A stretch of 64,000 bases of DNA from JADGHX01 sp037200125 (GTDB lineage Bacteria > Pseudomonadota > Gammaproteobacteria > Steroidobacterales > Steroidobacteraceae): contig JBBCGS010000006.1 in NCBI GenBank assembly GCA_037200125.1, forward strand, positions 1 through 64,000, read 5' to 3'. This document shows positions 34,796-44,295 of this stretch, one piece after another (within the stretch, counting starts at the first letter, position 1; each line of letters begins with the position of its first letter). Below the pieces are notes generated by a model. That model saw nothing but the letters and a program-made list of their open reading frames with translations, was not told where the DNA came from and ran no database searches. The position numbers were made by a program, and so were the translations under genes.

Positions 34796-37186
34796 GTGAT
34801 GTCCGCGCAAGAAGAACAGGTCATACGGGGGGAACTGGCCGAGGGCACACGCCTCGGGCCGTGGCGCCTGATGCACCTGCTCGGCCGCGGTGGCGCGGGC
34901 GAAGTGTATTTCGCTGTGCGTGCGGATGGCGCCTTCCAGCAGAAAGTGGCCATCAAGGTGCTGCACCGAGGCGCGGTTGCGGAGAGCGAGCGCTTCCAGG
35001 CGGAGCGCGAAATCCTCGCGCGCCTCGAGCATCCGGGCATCGCGCGGCTGCTCGACGGCGGCCTGCGCTCCGGCGGCCAACCCTACATGGTGATGGAGTA
35101 CGTCGAGGGCCAGACCCTGGCGGAGTTCTGCGACTCTCGCGGACTCAACCTCGTCGCGCGGCTGAAGCTCTTCATGCAGGTGTGCCAAGTCGTCGCGTAC
35201 GCGCACCGCAACTTCGTCGTCCATCGCGATCTCAAGCCGCGCAACATCCTCGTGACGCAGGATGGCCGCGTGAAGCTGCTGGACTTCGGCGTGGCGAAAC
35301 TGCTCGACGTCGTGGGCGGTCCCGCGTCGGAAAAAACTTCGGCGCCTCTCACGCCCGACTATGCCGCGCCCGAGCAGCTCACCGGCCAGCCCATCACGAC
35401 CGCGACAGACGTGTACGCGCTGGGCGTCGTGCTGTTCGAGCTGCTCACGAGCCGCAAGCCGTTTCACAACACGGCGATGCCCGTCGCTCATGCGGTGCGT
35501 AGCGTGTTGCACGAAGTGCCGCCCGCGCCGAGTCGCGCGGCGCGCATTCTCGAGAATGCACGCATCCCGGCGCGGCAGCTCGAAGGCGACCTCGATGCGA
35601 TCGTCGCGAAGTGCCTGCGAAAAGAAGCCGAGCATCGATACGAAGGTGTCGACGCGCTCGAGCTGGATCTGCGACGGTATCTCGAATCGAAACCCGTCGC
35701 GGCGCGCGAGGGCGCGCGCCTGTACGTGCTCGGACGATTCCTGCGTCGGCATCGGCTCATTGTGGCGGCAGGCGTCGCGGTGGTTCTCGCGTTGGCGGTT
35801 GCGCTTGCCGCGGTCTCCTGGCAGGCACATCGGGTCGCGCTGGAGCGCGACATCGCGAGGCGGGCGGCGGCGCGCGAGGAAGCCGTTCGCTACTACGTGA
35901 CCAACCTGTTCAGGGTATCGGGCGCCGAACACGGCGCCGAGCCGACCACGGCAAAGCAGATGCTCGATCGCAGCGCGCAGCGTGTGCTGAGCGAGTACCG
36001 GGACGATCCTTATCGCGCTGGAAAAGTCGTCGAAACGCTCAGCGATCTGTATGGAGCGCTCGAAGACTTCGAAGGCCAGGTGCCATTGCTCGAAGGCTTT
36101 TTGAAGCAGGCTGGGCCGGAAGTCGATCCGGAGTCGCTCGCCTTCGCGCGGCAGCAGCTTGCAAACGCGGAGCTGCAGAGGGGCAACACCGCACGCGCGG
36201 CGGATCTCGTGCCGCTTGCGCTCGATTTCTGGGCGAGCGACCCGCGGCGCTTCGCGCCCCAGCGGCTCGAAGGGCTCGTCATCAAGGGGCGGCTCCAGCG
36301 CGCGCAGGGTGATATCGACGGTTCCATTGCCACGTACAGCGCGGCGCTCGAGGAGCGCATTGCCCTGTCGGGGTTGAATCATCCGGAGACGGCGGCGCTT
36401 TATAACTCGCTCGCCGTCGCGCACATGCATGCGAACCACTTCAACGCGGCGCTGATCGCGTATCGAAAAGCGCTGGGCATCCAGGACGCGCTGCAGAGAA
36501 CGGACGACCTGGATGCGCAGATCATGCGCGCAAACATGGGCATGCTCGCGTTTCGATACGGCCAGATCGACGAGGCCGAGACGCTTCTGCGCAGCGCTTT
36601 CACGAAACAGCGCGCACTCGCGGGCGATTCGGCGGCGGTTTCGGCGGCGATGGGCTACTACGGAGTCATTCGCAACTTGCGCGGCAGGCATGACGAAGCC
36701 ATCTCGGTGTTGCGCACCGCTGTGAGCATGGCGAGCACGTTTGCCGGGCCCGCGAGCCCGGTGGCGGTTCAGAATCGGTTGTTCCTGGCGGAAGCACTCG
36801 CTTCAGCGGGTGAGAAGGCGGAAGCGTCAGCAACACTCAGCGAGAATTTCGAGCTCGCACGCAAGCAACTCGGTGACGGCAATCTTGCCGTGCTTCGCAC
36901 GCGGCTGGCGCAGGCGCAAATCGCGATTGACGGAAGCGAGCGGACTGCGGGAAAAGCGGAGCTCGCCGAGTTGATCCTCCTACTGCGCAAGCAAGGCAAG
37001 CCGGGGCAGCTCGCGCTCGGCCAGGCGCTCGTGCTTCAGGGCGAAGCGCTGCTGCTGGACGGGAAGCGGAGCGACGCGGAGCGGCCGCTCAACGAAGCCC
37101 TGCGGATGCGGCAGACGTTGCTGTGGGATCGCAGCCCGGATATCGCCGAAGTGCGGCAGTTGCTGGACCGCCTGCGCGGAAATTGA
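34796..37186 (+). CDS. Membrane Ser/Thr protein kinase with C-terminal TPR-like domain
   Basis: 796 residues. The kinase domain spans residues 20-290, with glycine loop LGRGGAGEVYFA, VAIKVL (Lys), catalytic loop HRDLKPRNI, DFG (as LLDFGVAK) and the APE-type PDYAAPEQ. One transmembrane helix near 325-345 (VAAGVAVVLALAVALA) follows. About 440 periplasmic residues come next, of helical TPR-like repeats (ETAALYNSLAVAHMHANHFNAALIAYRKAL). The layout suits a receptor kinase. Start is GTG 34796 or ATG 34799, with only a weak AGG upstream. Ends 23 bp from a convergent FecR-type gene; a functional link is unproven. Confidence 0.9.
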   Translation: MMSAQEEQVIRGELAEGTRLGPWRLMHLLGRGGAGEVYFAVRADGAFQQKVAIKVLHRGAVAESERFQAEREILARLEHPGIARLLDGGLRSGGQPYMVMEYVEGQTLAEFCDSRGLNLVARLKLFMQVCQVVAYAHRNFVVHRDLKPRNILVTQDGRVKLLDFGVAKLLDVVGGPASEKTSAPLTPDYAAPEQLTGQPITTATDVYALGVVLFELLTSRKPFHNTAMPVAHAVRSVLHEVPPAPSRAARILENARIPARQLEGDLDAIVAKCLRKEAEHRYEGVDALELDLRRYLESKPVAAREGARLYVLGRFLRRHRLIVAAGVAVVLALAVALAAVSWQAHRVALERDIARRAAAREEAVRYYVTNLFRVSGAEHGAEPTTAKQMLDRSAQRVLSEYRDDPYRAGKVVETLSDLYGALEDFEGQVPLLEGFLKQAGPEVDPESLAFARQQLANAELQRGNTARAADLVPLALDFWASDPRRFAPQRLEGLVIKGRLQRAQGDIDGSIATYSAALEERIALSGLNHPETAALYNSLAVAHMHANHFNAALIAYRKALGIQDALQRTDDLDAQIMRANMGMLAFRYGQIDEAETLLRSAFTKQRALAGDSAAVSAAMGYYGVIRNLRGRHDEAISVLRTAVSMASTFAGPASPVAVQNRLFLAEALASAGEKAEASATLSENFELARKQLGDGNLAVLRTRLAQAQIAIDGSERTAGKAELAELILLLRKQGKPGQLALGQALVLQGEALLLDGKRSDAERPLNEALRMRQTLLWDRSPDIAEVRQLLDRLRGN

Positions 37187-37209
37187 TTGCGCAAGCGCCA
37201 GCGCCACCA

Positions 37210-38715
37210 TCAGCGCTCCTGCGTTGCTTTCGGCCGGCTGCCGACCGAGCGATCGACGCCGGCCGAGGGTGCGGGTCGCGGCTGCGACTGCTGAGCTGGT
37301 TGCGATTGGACAGGGCGCGATGGCTGTTGCGCCGGCGGAGACGATGGCCGCTGCTGAGACGGGAACGAGCTGCCGCCGGTGTTGTATCTCGGCCCGCTCC
37401 GCCGCGGCTCTTCAGCGCGTGGCGCCGACGCGCGCGGCACTGACGTCGGCGGCGTCCCCGATGGAGCGCGATCGGGCACCGTGCGGTAGCGCCCGGCATT
37501 GTTCCGCGCGCCGCCATTGCGATCACGCCAAGTGTCGCGGCGATTCAGGTCGTCACTCGAAACGAATCCCGGCCGCGTACCGATCCGAGTCACATCCGAC
37601 GCCGGAACGCCCGACTGCACCGTGTAGCCGCGCGGCGGCCGTGGCGTGTGCCAGCCGTGATCTCGCGGCCCCGTGGGCCGCCCCACCACCGGCGAGCCGA
37701 CCGGTCGCCCAACGGGCCGCCCGTGACGCGGGCCGGGCACCCAGCTCCAGCGGTTGCCGATGGTGACCCACTGGCCATAGTGATACGGCGCAAAGCCCCA
37801 CGGCGCGTCGTCGATCCACGCCCAGCCCCATCCGCTCACATAGCTGTAGCGCCCGAAGCGATACGGCGACCAGTCCGCCGCCACGGAGCCGGGCGTCCAC
37901 ACATAACCGTAGTCGGGCTCGGATCTCCAGGCGCCGTACTTGTCCAGATCTTCATAACCCACGACGTCCGCCGGCATGCTGCGCGCGGGTTCCGTCGACA
38001 GCACGTAGTCGTCGCGACGATCGCGCTCCAGCGCCCACTGATCGAATGAATCCGGCGCGCCGAGCGTCGCGGTCGCAAACGTCAGGCGGCCCTTGCCGGT
38101 GAGCGTCGCAACCTGCTGGGCACGGACCACGAAACTCTGTTCCGCGGAGCCACGCGCTTCGAGCATGCCGCTACCCACCTTCACGACCGTGCTGCCGCCG
38201 TCCGGATTCACTTCCAGCCGATAGCTGCCCGGCCGCAGGATCGCCGCCGTCGCCTGCGGCGTTTCGACTTCGATGGCTTCGTTCTCGCCGAGCGTCCGCA
38301 CGCGAAGGTTCAGCACGCCGGCGCCGAGGCGCATGCGGATCGCATCGTCATCGAGCGTCGTGAACGCGAAGCTGGTGCCGGCGCCCATGCGGATGTCGGC
38401 GGAGCCGACCTGGATTTCAGCGCGGCCATCCGTTTCCGTGCGCAGGAAGTCGCCCGGCGTGAGCGGGCGGTTCAAAGTGGCGGGCGCCCACACGGTTTCG
38501 CCGACGCCTTGGAGCGAGACGCCGCCCTGCGTGAAGCTGAGGCGCGCGACGCGCTCCGGCGCGACTTCATCCGACGTATCGGTGCTGTCGTCGGGCACGT
38601 CCGGCGTGCCGTCCTGTCCCATGGCGACGGCGCCGAGGGAGGAAGCGAGTATCCAGAGAACGGCGCGTGCACCCACGCGGGCGAGCGAAAAGCCATTCCT
38701 GACGGGCATCTGCAT
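37210..38715 (-). CDS. FecR/DUF6600-type secreted protein
   Basis: 501 residues with a signal peptide (residues 12-34), then a FecR-like beta domain (RLSFTQGGVSLQGVGETVW, FLRTETDGRAEIQVG). Next comes a Trp/Tyr-rich DUF6600-type module (YGYVWTPGSVAADWSPYRFG, GWAWIDDAPWGFAPYHYG). The last 120 residues are rich in Pro, Ser, Arg and Gln and look disordered. Probably periplasmic or envelope-associated; the role of this family is not established. ATG at 38715 has AGGGGA upstream. Convergent with the kinase gene. Confidence 0.82.
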   Translation of the reverse strand: MQMPVRNGFSLARVGARAVLWILASSLGAVAMGQDGTPDVPDDSTDTSDEVAPERVARLSFTQGGVSLQGVGETVWAPATLNRPLTPGDFLRTETDGRAEIQVGSADIRMGAGTSFAFTTLDDDAIRMRLGAGVLNLRVRTLGENEAIEVETPQATAAILRPGSYRLEVNPDGGSTVVKVGSGMLEARGSAEQSFVVRAQQVATLTGKGRLTFATATLGAPDSFDQWALERDRRDDYVLSTEPARSMPADVVGYEDLDKYGAWRSEPDYGYVWTPGSVAADWSPYRFGRYSYVSGWGWAWIDDAPWGFAPYHYGQWVTIGNRWSWVPGPRHGRPVGRPVGSPVVGRPTGPRDHGWHTPRPPRGYTVQSGVPASDVTRIGTRPGFVSSDDLNRRDTWRDRNGGARNNAGRYRTVPDRAPSGTPPTSVPRASAPRAEEPRRSGPRYNTGGSSFPSQQRPSSPPAQQPSRPVQSQPAQQSQPRPAPSAGVDRSVGSRPKATQER

Positions 38716-38847
38716 GTTGTCCCCTGCGCCTCGATAACGCGGCCGGTGAAACCTTAGTGTCCGAGCGCGGCCATTGGTTCTACACCGGCGCGATCTTCAC
38801 CACAAACGGGGCCGCCCAAGCCTGTCACGCTTTCGCTACAAATGAAT

Positions 38848-39456
38848 CTATTCAACATAGCCCGGCCGGGGCTTCTCGAGCTGCCATCGCAGGTGATTGC
38901 GAACCGAGGGCCATTCGCTCGCGATGATGCTGTAAACACAGCTATCGCGCAGCGAGCCATCGGCCAGCCGCTGATGACTGCGGAGAATGCCGTCCAGTTT
39001 CGCGCCGAGGCGCTCGATCGCCGCGCGGCTCGAACTGTTGAAGAAATGCGTGCGGAACTCGACGGCGATGCAATCGAGCGTGTCGAAGGCGTGCGTCAGC
39101 AGGGCGAGCTTGCACTCGGTGTTGAAGCTTGTTCGCTGTACTGACTTGCGATACCAGGTGGATCCGATCTCCACGCGACGATTGGCCGCGTCGACGTTCA
39201 TGTACGTGGTCATGCCCGCGACCTTGCCGGACGCGTTATCGAAGATCGTGAACGGTAACATCGAGCCCGCCTTCAGCAGGCCGAGACGGCGCTCGATCTC
39301 CGCGCGCATTTCCGACGGCGACGGAATGCGCGTGTACCAGAGCTTCCACATCTCGCCATCGTTGACGGCGTCGACCAATCCGTCGTGATGTGAAGGGTCG
39401 AGCGGTGAGAGCGTTGCGCGTGACGTGCACAGCGTAACGGGTTCTAGCCAATTCAT
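38848..39456 (-). CDS. GNAT-family N-acetyltransferase (RimJ/RimL-like)
   Basis: 202 residues with the GNAT fold. LSPLDPSHHDGLVDAV opens the domain. GMTTYMNVDAANRRVEIGSTWY is the acceptor region. The acetyl-CoA-binding part contains KLALLTHAFDTLDCIAVEFRTHFFNSSSRAAIERLGAKLDG. The RimJ/RimL subgroup acetylates protein N-termini, small amines or antibiotics; the substrate here is unknown. The ATG at 39456 has no Shine-Dalgarno, but TATAGT sits 7 bases upstream, suggesting a leaderless transcript. Single gene. Confidence 0.88.
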   Translation of the reverse strand: MNWLEPVTLCTSRATLSPLDPSHHDGLVDAVNDGEMWKLWYTRIPSPSEMRAEIERRLGLLKAGSMLPFTIFDNASGKVAGMTTYMNVDAANRRVEIGSTWYRKSVQRTSFNTECKLALLTHAFDTLDCIAVEFRTHFFNSSSRAAIERLGAKLDGILRSHQRLADGSLRDSCVYSIIASEWPSVRNHLRWQLEKPRPGYVE

Positions 39457-39462
39457 TTACCG

Positions 39463-39468
39463 ACTATA
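39463..39468 (-). promoter_or_regulatory. -10 box of the GNAT gene (leaderless type)
   Basis: On the minus strand TATAGT ends exactly seven bases before the A of the ATG, so transcription should start at the start codon. The frame GATATAGTC is shared with the kinase promoter at 34783-34791. Confidence 0.4.
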
Positions 39469-39487
39469 TCGTGGAACGCGCAGGCGT

Positions 39488-39578
39488 GACCCGCAACGTG
39501 GCCTTGCGGGTCGGCAACTGAACTTTCGTCACTCCCGGGAGTTGTAGAAATGCCGGCCTGCCCCGAGGGCCGGCGTTT
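39488..39578. repeat. Three adjacent dyads upstream of the lipoprotein gene
   Basis: Within 90 bp lie a 9-bp stem GACCCGCAA/TTGCGGGTC (39488-39512), a perfect 12-bp palindrome ACTCCCGGGAGT (39531-39542) and a terminator-like stem GCCGGCC/GGCCGGC followed by GTTTC (39552-39578). The last ends 5 bp before the lipoprotein Shine-Dalgarno. They may be a leader structure or a short RNA with terminator. Confidence 0.5.
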
Positions 39579-39592
39579 CATTGGAGCTGACG

Positions 39593-41191
39593 ATGAGCCG
39601 ACTCATTTGCGCCGCCGCCTTGCTGGCCACTCTCTGCCTGACCGCTTGTGGAAGCGACAACGACTCGGATATGGCGGGCGGTACGACCCCCACGCCAACA
39701 CCGACTCCCACCCCGACGCCCACACCCACGCCGACTCCGACGCCACAGCGTGGTGACCTGCTGGAGAGCCCGCCCGCGCTGGTGGCCTCGTATGCGCCCC
39801 AGGACCTCCTGAACATCGCCGGGCAAAGCGACATCGGCCAGGCCGTGGTGAAACTCATCACCGCGCCGAAGTGCTCCGTGATCGTGCACCAGCTCAAGTA
39901 CCAGACCGTGGGCGCGGTCGGAGAAGCCGCCTCGGCTTCCTCCGGGGCGATCATGCTCCCGAGCGGGACTGACGCCGCCTGCCAGGGCGCGCGACCCATA
40001 CTGCTATATGCGCACGGGACGAACACGGACCGCGCCTACAACATCGCGAACCTTTCGTCCTCCAACGCGGAAGGTATCGCGATCGCGCTGGAGTTCGCCT
40101 CGCAGGGCTACGTCGTGGTGGCGCCGAACTACGCGGGTTACGATTCCTCTTCGCTGACCTATCACCCGTTTCTGAACGCGGATCAGCAGTCGAAAGACAT
40201 GATCGATGCGCTGAAAGCCGCGCGAAGCGCGCTTCCTTTGTCGTCCGCAGCTACGGTTGTCGACAACGGAAAGTTGTTCATTACCGGGTATTCGCAAGGC
40301 GGGTACGTTGCGATGGCGACTCATCGCGCCATGCAAGCGGCCGGCACAGTCGTGACCGCTGCCGCACCGATGTCCGGGCCCTATGCACTCTCTGCGTTTG
40401 GTGACGCGATCTTCGAGGGTCAGGTTTCAGCCAGCGCGCCAGTGAACCTGACACTGCTCATCTCGAGCTATCAGGCGGCTTACGGCAATTTGTTCGCGGC
40501 CACGACGGATGCTTTCGAAGCGAAGTACGCCACCGGGATCACGTCGCTGCTCCCGAGCACCACCGGACTCACCGATCTCGAGTCGCAGGGCAAGATCACG
40601 TCGGATGTCGTGTTCAACAGCACGCCGCCTGATCCAACGTTTGCGGCGTTCACACCAGCGACATCGCCACCCGAGCTCGCCGCGGTATTCGCGAAAGGCT
40701 TCGGGGCGGACAATCTCATCACGAACGCGTACCGGCTGACCTACCTGCAAGATGCCAAGACAGCGCCGGATGGCGCTTTCCCCACAAAGACCGACGGCCT
40801 GCCGCCGGCGAGTCCGGCTCAAACCCTGCGACAGGCGCTGAAGACGAACGATCTGCGCACCTGGGCGCCCGGCACGCCTGTACTTCTATGCGCGGGAAGC
40901 CAGGACCCCACAGTCTTCTATCTCAACACGCAGTCGATGCAGGACTACTGGACCGCGACGGCGCCCACCGCGAGCGTCACTGTTGTGAACATGGACGCCG
41001 CCCCCGCAAGCGGCGATCCGTACGCAGATCTCAAGAACGGATTCCAGGCCGCAAAAGATATCGTGCGTGCGGCCGCAGTAGTCGGCGGAGCAAGCGACGG
41101 AGGCGATCGAGCGGTGTTCGATGCATATCACGCGGGGCTGTTGCCGCCCTTCTGCTTCGGCGCCGTGAAGAGCTTCTTCGACTCGAAGTAG
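39593..41191 (+). CDS. Lipoprotein alpha/beta hydrolase (lipase/esterase-like)
   Basis: 532 residues. A lipoprotein signal (lipobox LTAC, Cys19) is followed by a flexible Thr-Pro linker of about 20 residues and an alpha/beta-hydrolase domain. The nucleophile elbow is GYSQGGYVAMATHRAM near residue 227; the oxyanion region is LLYAHGTNTD near 140. The size and layout recall secreted bacterial lipases or prolyl-oligopeptidase-like esterases. The start is ATG at 39593 with GGAG six bases upstream; a TTG upstream is less likely. Probably attached to the outer membrane. Substrate unknown. Confidence 0.85.
   Translation: MSRLICAAALLATLCLTACGSDNDSDMAGGTTPTPTPTPTPTPTPTPTPTPQRGDLLESPPALVASYAPQDLLNIAGQSDIGQAVVKLITAPKCSVIVHQLKYQTVGAVGEAASASSGAIMLPSGTDAACQGARPILLYAHGTNTDRAYNIANLSSSNAEGIAIALEFASQGYVVVAPNYAGYDSSSLTYHPFLNADQQSKDMIDALKAARSALPLSSAATVVDNGKLFITGYSQGGYVAMATHRAMQAAGTVVTAAAPMSGPYALSAFGDAIFEGQVSASAPVNLTLLISSYQAAYGNLFAATTDAFEAKYATGITSLLPSTTGLTDLESQGKITSDVVFNSTPPDPTFAAFTPATSPPELAAVFAKGFGADNLITNAYRLTYLQDAKTAPDGAFPTKTDGLPPASPAQTLRQALKTNDLRTWAPGTPVLLCAGSQDPTVFYLNTQSMQDYWTATAPTASVTVVNMDAAPASGDPYADLKNGFQAAKDIVRAAAVVGGASDGGDRAVFDAYHAGLLPPFCFGAVKSFFDSK
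39683..39745 (+). repeat. Thr-Pro codon repeat in the lipoprotein linker
   Basis: About ten near-identical ACN-CCN codon pairs encode (Thr-Pro)n between the lipidated Cys and the hydrolase domain. Codons vary at third positions, so length change by slippage has been damped. Confidence 0.85.
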
Positions 41192-41197
41192 GAGCGC

Positions 41198-42511
41198 TCA
41201 GCCCGGCTTCGGCGCCAGCCTGCCGACCACGTATCCGAGTATCGAGGCCAGCGTGAGACTGGCCGCGATCACGAGCAAACCGGCGGCGAAGCTCTGCGTG
41301 AGATCCTTCAGTTTTCCAATGACGAACGGCCCGAGATAACCGCTGAGATTGCCGACGGAATTGATCAAAGCGATTCCGCCGGCGGCGGCACTCCCGCCGA
41401 GAATCGCGGTGGGCAAAGACCAGAACAGCGGCAGGGATGCGTAGATGCCGATCGCGCCGAGCGTGAATCCAAAGACCGCGACGTAGAAGTTGTCGGTGAA
41501 GCCGCCGCAAAGGAAGCCGATCGTTCCCACCAAACCCGGCAACGCGAGATGCCATTTTCGCTCGCCGGTTCGATCGGAATGACGGCTCCACAGCACCATT
41601 GCAAGCGTCGCGCAGGCGTAAGGAATCACCAGCACCGGCCCCACCTGCTGATTGGTGAGATTGCCCAGTAGCTTCACGATCTGCGGCGCCCAGAGGCCGA
41701 ACCCGTACACACCCATCATCAGCGCCGCGTACAGCCCGCTGAACAACCACACCAGCGGATTCAGGAGACCCTCGCGTGCGGAGGTGTAGAGGCTCAGCCG
41801 CTCATCCCGTTTGATCGCGGTGAGCAGCACGTCGCGCTCACGCTCCGTGAGCCACTTCGCTTTGGCGGGCGAATCGCAGAGGACGTACAGCACGACGATA
41901 CCGGCCAGCACCGCCGGAAGGCCCTCCACGAGAAACATCGTCTGCCAGCCGCTGAGACCGAAGACGCTCGTGCCAAGCAGCGTCGTCGACAACGGCGCGC
42001 CGATCACCGTCGAGGCGGGATTCGCGATGATGAAAATGCCCAGGATTCCCGCGCGCACACGATTGGGAAACCAGTACGTGAGATAGAAGATCATTCCCGG
42101 AAAGAAGCCGGCTTCGGCGATACCGAGCAGGAAGCGCATCACGTAGAAGCTCTTCGGGCCGGCGACGAACGCCATGCCCATGGAAATGAGCCCCCACGTC
42201 ACCATGATGCGCGCGATCCAGGCGCGCGCGCCGAATCGCTTCAGCGCGAAATTGCTGGGTACCTCGAACAGGAAATAGGCCACGAAGAAAATGCCGGCGC
42301 CGAGGCCGTAGGCCGAGTCGGAAATGCCGAGATCGCCGTTCATCGTGAGCGCGGCGACGCTCACATTTATCCGGTCGAGGTAGGCGATGAAGTAAATGAA
42401 GCAGAGGAATGGCAGCAGGCGCCACATCGCCTTGCGGATGACGGCGCGCTCTTCGGCGGCCAGCGCGCCGTCCACGGTCGATCCCGATGCATGCACGCCC
42501 TCGACGCTCAC
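41198..42511 (-). CDS. MFS transporter, anion:cation symporter (ACS) family
   Basis: 437 residues with twelve helices. The opening LLPFLCFIYFIAYLDRINVSVAAL and GIAEAGFFPGMIFYLTYWFP near 125 are typical of the ACS family (tartrate, glucarate, hexuronate and related sugar-acid carriers). Last gene of the xylose oxidation operon, so uptake of xylonate or another aldonate is likely. Start is GTG at 42511, five bases after AGAGG and eight bases after the xylD stop; earlier starts lie inside xylD. Confidence 0.85.
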   Translation of the reverse strand: MSVEGVHASGSTVDGALAAEERAVIRKAMWRLLPFLCFIYFIAYLDRINVSVAALTMNGDLGISDSAYGLGAGIFFVAYFLFEVPSNFALKRFGARAWIARIMVTWGLISMGMAFVAGPKSFYVMRFLLGIAEAGFFPGMIFYLTYWFPNRVRAGILGIFIIANPASTVIGAPLSTTLLGTSVFGLSGWQTMFLVEGLPAVLAGIVVLYVLCDSPAKAKWLTERERDVLLTAIKRDERLSLYTSAREGLLNPLVWLFSGLYAALMMGVYGFGLWAPQIVKLLGNLTNQQVGPVLVIPYACATLAMVLWSRHSDRTGERKWHLALPGLVGTIGFLCGGFTDNFYVAVFGFTLGAIGIYASLPLFWSLPTAILGGSAAAGGIALINSVGNLSGYLGPFVIGKLKDLTQSFAAGLLVIAASLTLASILGYVVGRLAPKPG

Positions 42512-42519
42512 GGCACCTC

Positions 42520-44295
42520 TCAGTGATTGTGCCGGGGAGTCTTGGCCGCCACGCCGCGATACTTCAGTGCCATTTCCATGACGCCGCCCTTGTCGAGCTG
42601 GCTCACGGTGGAACGATACAGTTCCTGCCACGGCGTTGCGCTCTCAGGCACTGGCGGCGGCGCGCCTTGCTTGCGCTTCGCAAGCTCCTCGTCCGACACC
42701 AGCACGTCACAGCGGCCGGCGACGAGGTCGATGCGAATGGTGTCGCCGGTGCGCAGCCACGCGAGCCCACCGCCCACGGCGCTCTCCGGCGAAGCGTTGA
42801 GGATCGACGGACTGTCGGACGTGCCTGATTGCCGCCCGTCGCCCAACGTCGGCAAGCTCGTGATGCCGCGTTTCAGCAGCGCATCCGGCGGCTGCATGTT
42901 CACGACTTCCGCGGAGCCCGGCCAGCCCACGGGACCGGCGCCACGGATCACGAGAATCGTGCGCGCGTCGATACCGAGCGCCGGATCGTTGATGCGCGCG
43001 TGATAGTCGTCGGAACCGTCGAACACGACGGCGCGACCTTCGAAGACCTCGTTATCCGAGAGGTAGCGTTTGCGAAAATCTTCCGAAATCACGCTTGTCT
43101 TCATGATCGCGAAGTCGAACAGGTTGCCCTTCAGCACCAGGAAGCCGGCGCGCGGCTGGAGCGGCGTCTCGTACTTCGCGATGACTTCGCGGTCGGTGGA
43201 CTCGCGGCCCGCGATGTTTTCCTCAAGCGTGCGGCCCGTGACAGTACCTGCGCTACCGTCGATGCGACCGGCGCGAAGCAGCTCGCTGAGAACGGCTGGC
43301 ACGCCACCGGCGCGGTGAAAGCGCTCGCCGAGATATTTGCCCGCAGGCTGCATGTTCACGAGCAGCGGTACGTCGCGGCCGTAGGTCATCCAGTCTTCGG
43401 GAGTGATCTCAACGCCCGCGTGCCGCGCCATCGCGACCAGGTGCGGCTGGGCATTCGTCGAGCCGCCGATCGCGGCGATGGTCGCAATCGCGTTGAGAAA
43501 TGCGCGTCGTGTAAGGATCGTCGAGGGCCGCAGGTCTTCGTACGCCATGTCGACGATGCGTTTACCTGTGGCGTACGCAATCTGTCCGCGTTCCCGATAC
43601 GGCGCGGGAATCGCGGCGCAGCCGGGCAATGAAAGGCCGAGCGCTTCGGCGACCGCGTTCATCGTCGACGCCGTGCCCATGGTGTTGCAGTGGCCGACCG
43701 ACGGTGCCGAAGCCGCGGCGGCTTCGAGGAACTCCTTCTCGTTGATCTGCCCCGCCGCCAGCTTTCGGCGCGAGCGCCAGATCACCGTGCCCGAGCCCAC
43801 CAGCTCCCCGTCATGCCAGCCATCGAGCATCGGGCCGCCCGACAGCACGATTGCGGGAATGTCGACGGTGGATGCGGCCATCACCGCGGCCGGCGTGGTC
43901 TTGTCGCATCCCGTGGTGAGCACGACCGCATCGATCGGATAGCCATGCAGGATTTCCACCAGCCCGAGATACGCAAGATTGCGATCGAGCGCCGCCGTCG
44001 GCCGGCGGCAGTTCTCGAAGATCGGGTGCATGGGAAATTCCATCGGCACGCCGCCCGCGTCGCGAATGCCATCGCGCACGCGCTTCACCGTCTCGAGGTG
44101 CACGCGATTGCACGGCGTGAGGTCGCCGCCCGTCTGCGCGATGCCGATGATCGGTTTACCGCCCAACAGCTCATCCGCCGTGAGCCCATAGTTCATGAAG
44201 CGCTCGAGATAGAGCGCCACCATGTCGAGGTGGGCGGGATCGTCGAACCAGTCGCGCGAACGGAAGCGTCGCTTGGGTGTGCGGTCAGAGGCCAT
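42520..44295 (-). CDS. xylD: Pentonate dehydratase of the IlvD/Edd family, probable D-xylonate dehydratase
   Basis: 591 residues, the length of the Caulobacter XylD type. The three cluster cysteines can be placed in GGDLTPCNR, TTGCDKTTPA and PSVGHCNTMGTA. Dehydrates D-xylonate to 2-keto-3-deoxyxylonate. The flanking lactonase, dehydrogenase and XylX genes support this over L-arabonate or gluconate, although the enzymes are often promiscuous. ATG at 44295 overlaps the lactonase stop by 11 bp. The strong similarity to sugar-acid dehydratases rules out the amino-acid-synthesis IlvD. Confidence 0.9.
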   Translation of the reverse strand: MASDRTPKRRFRSRDWFDDPAHLDMVALYLERFMNYGLTADELLGGKPIIGIAQTGGDLTPCNRVHLETVKRVRDGIRDAGGVPMEFPMHPIFENCRRPTAALDRNLAYLGLVEILHGYPIDAVVLTTGCDKTTPAAVMAASTVDIPAIVLSGGPMLDGWHDGELVGSGTVIWRSRRKLAAGQINEKEFLEAAAASAPSVGHCNTMGTASTMNAVAEALGLSLPGCAAIPAPYRERGQIAYATGKRIVDMAYEDLRPSTILTRRAFLNAIATIAAIGGSTNAQPHLVAMARHAGVEITPEDWMTYGRDVPLLVNMQPAGKYLGERFHRAGGVPAVLSELLRAGRIDGSAGTVTGRTLEENIAGRESTDREVIAKYETPLQPRAGFLVLKGNLFDFAIMKTSVISEDFRKRYLSDNEVFEGRAVVFDGSDDYHARINDPALGIDARTILVIRGAGPVGWPGSAEVVNMQPPDALLKRGITSLPTLGDGRQSGTSDSPSILNASPESAVGGGLAWLRTGDTIRIDLVAGRCDVLVSDEELAKRKQGAPPPVPESATPWQELYRSTVSQLDKGGVMEMALKYRGVAAKTPRHNH

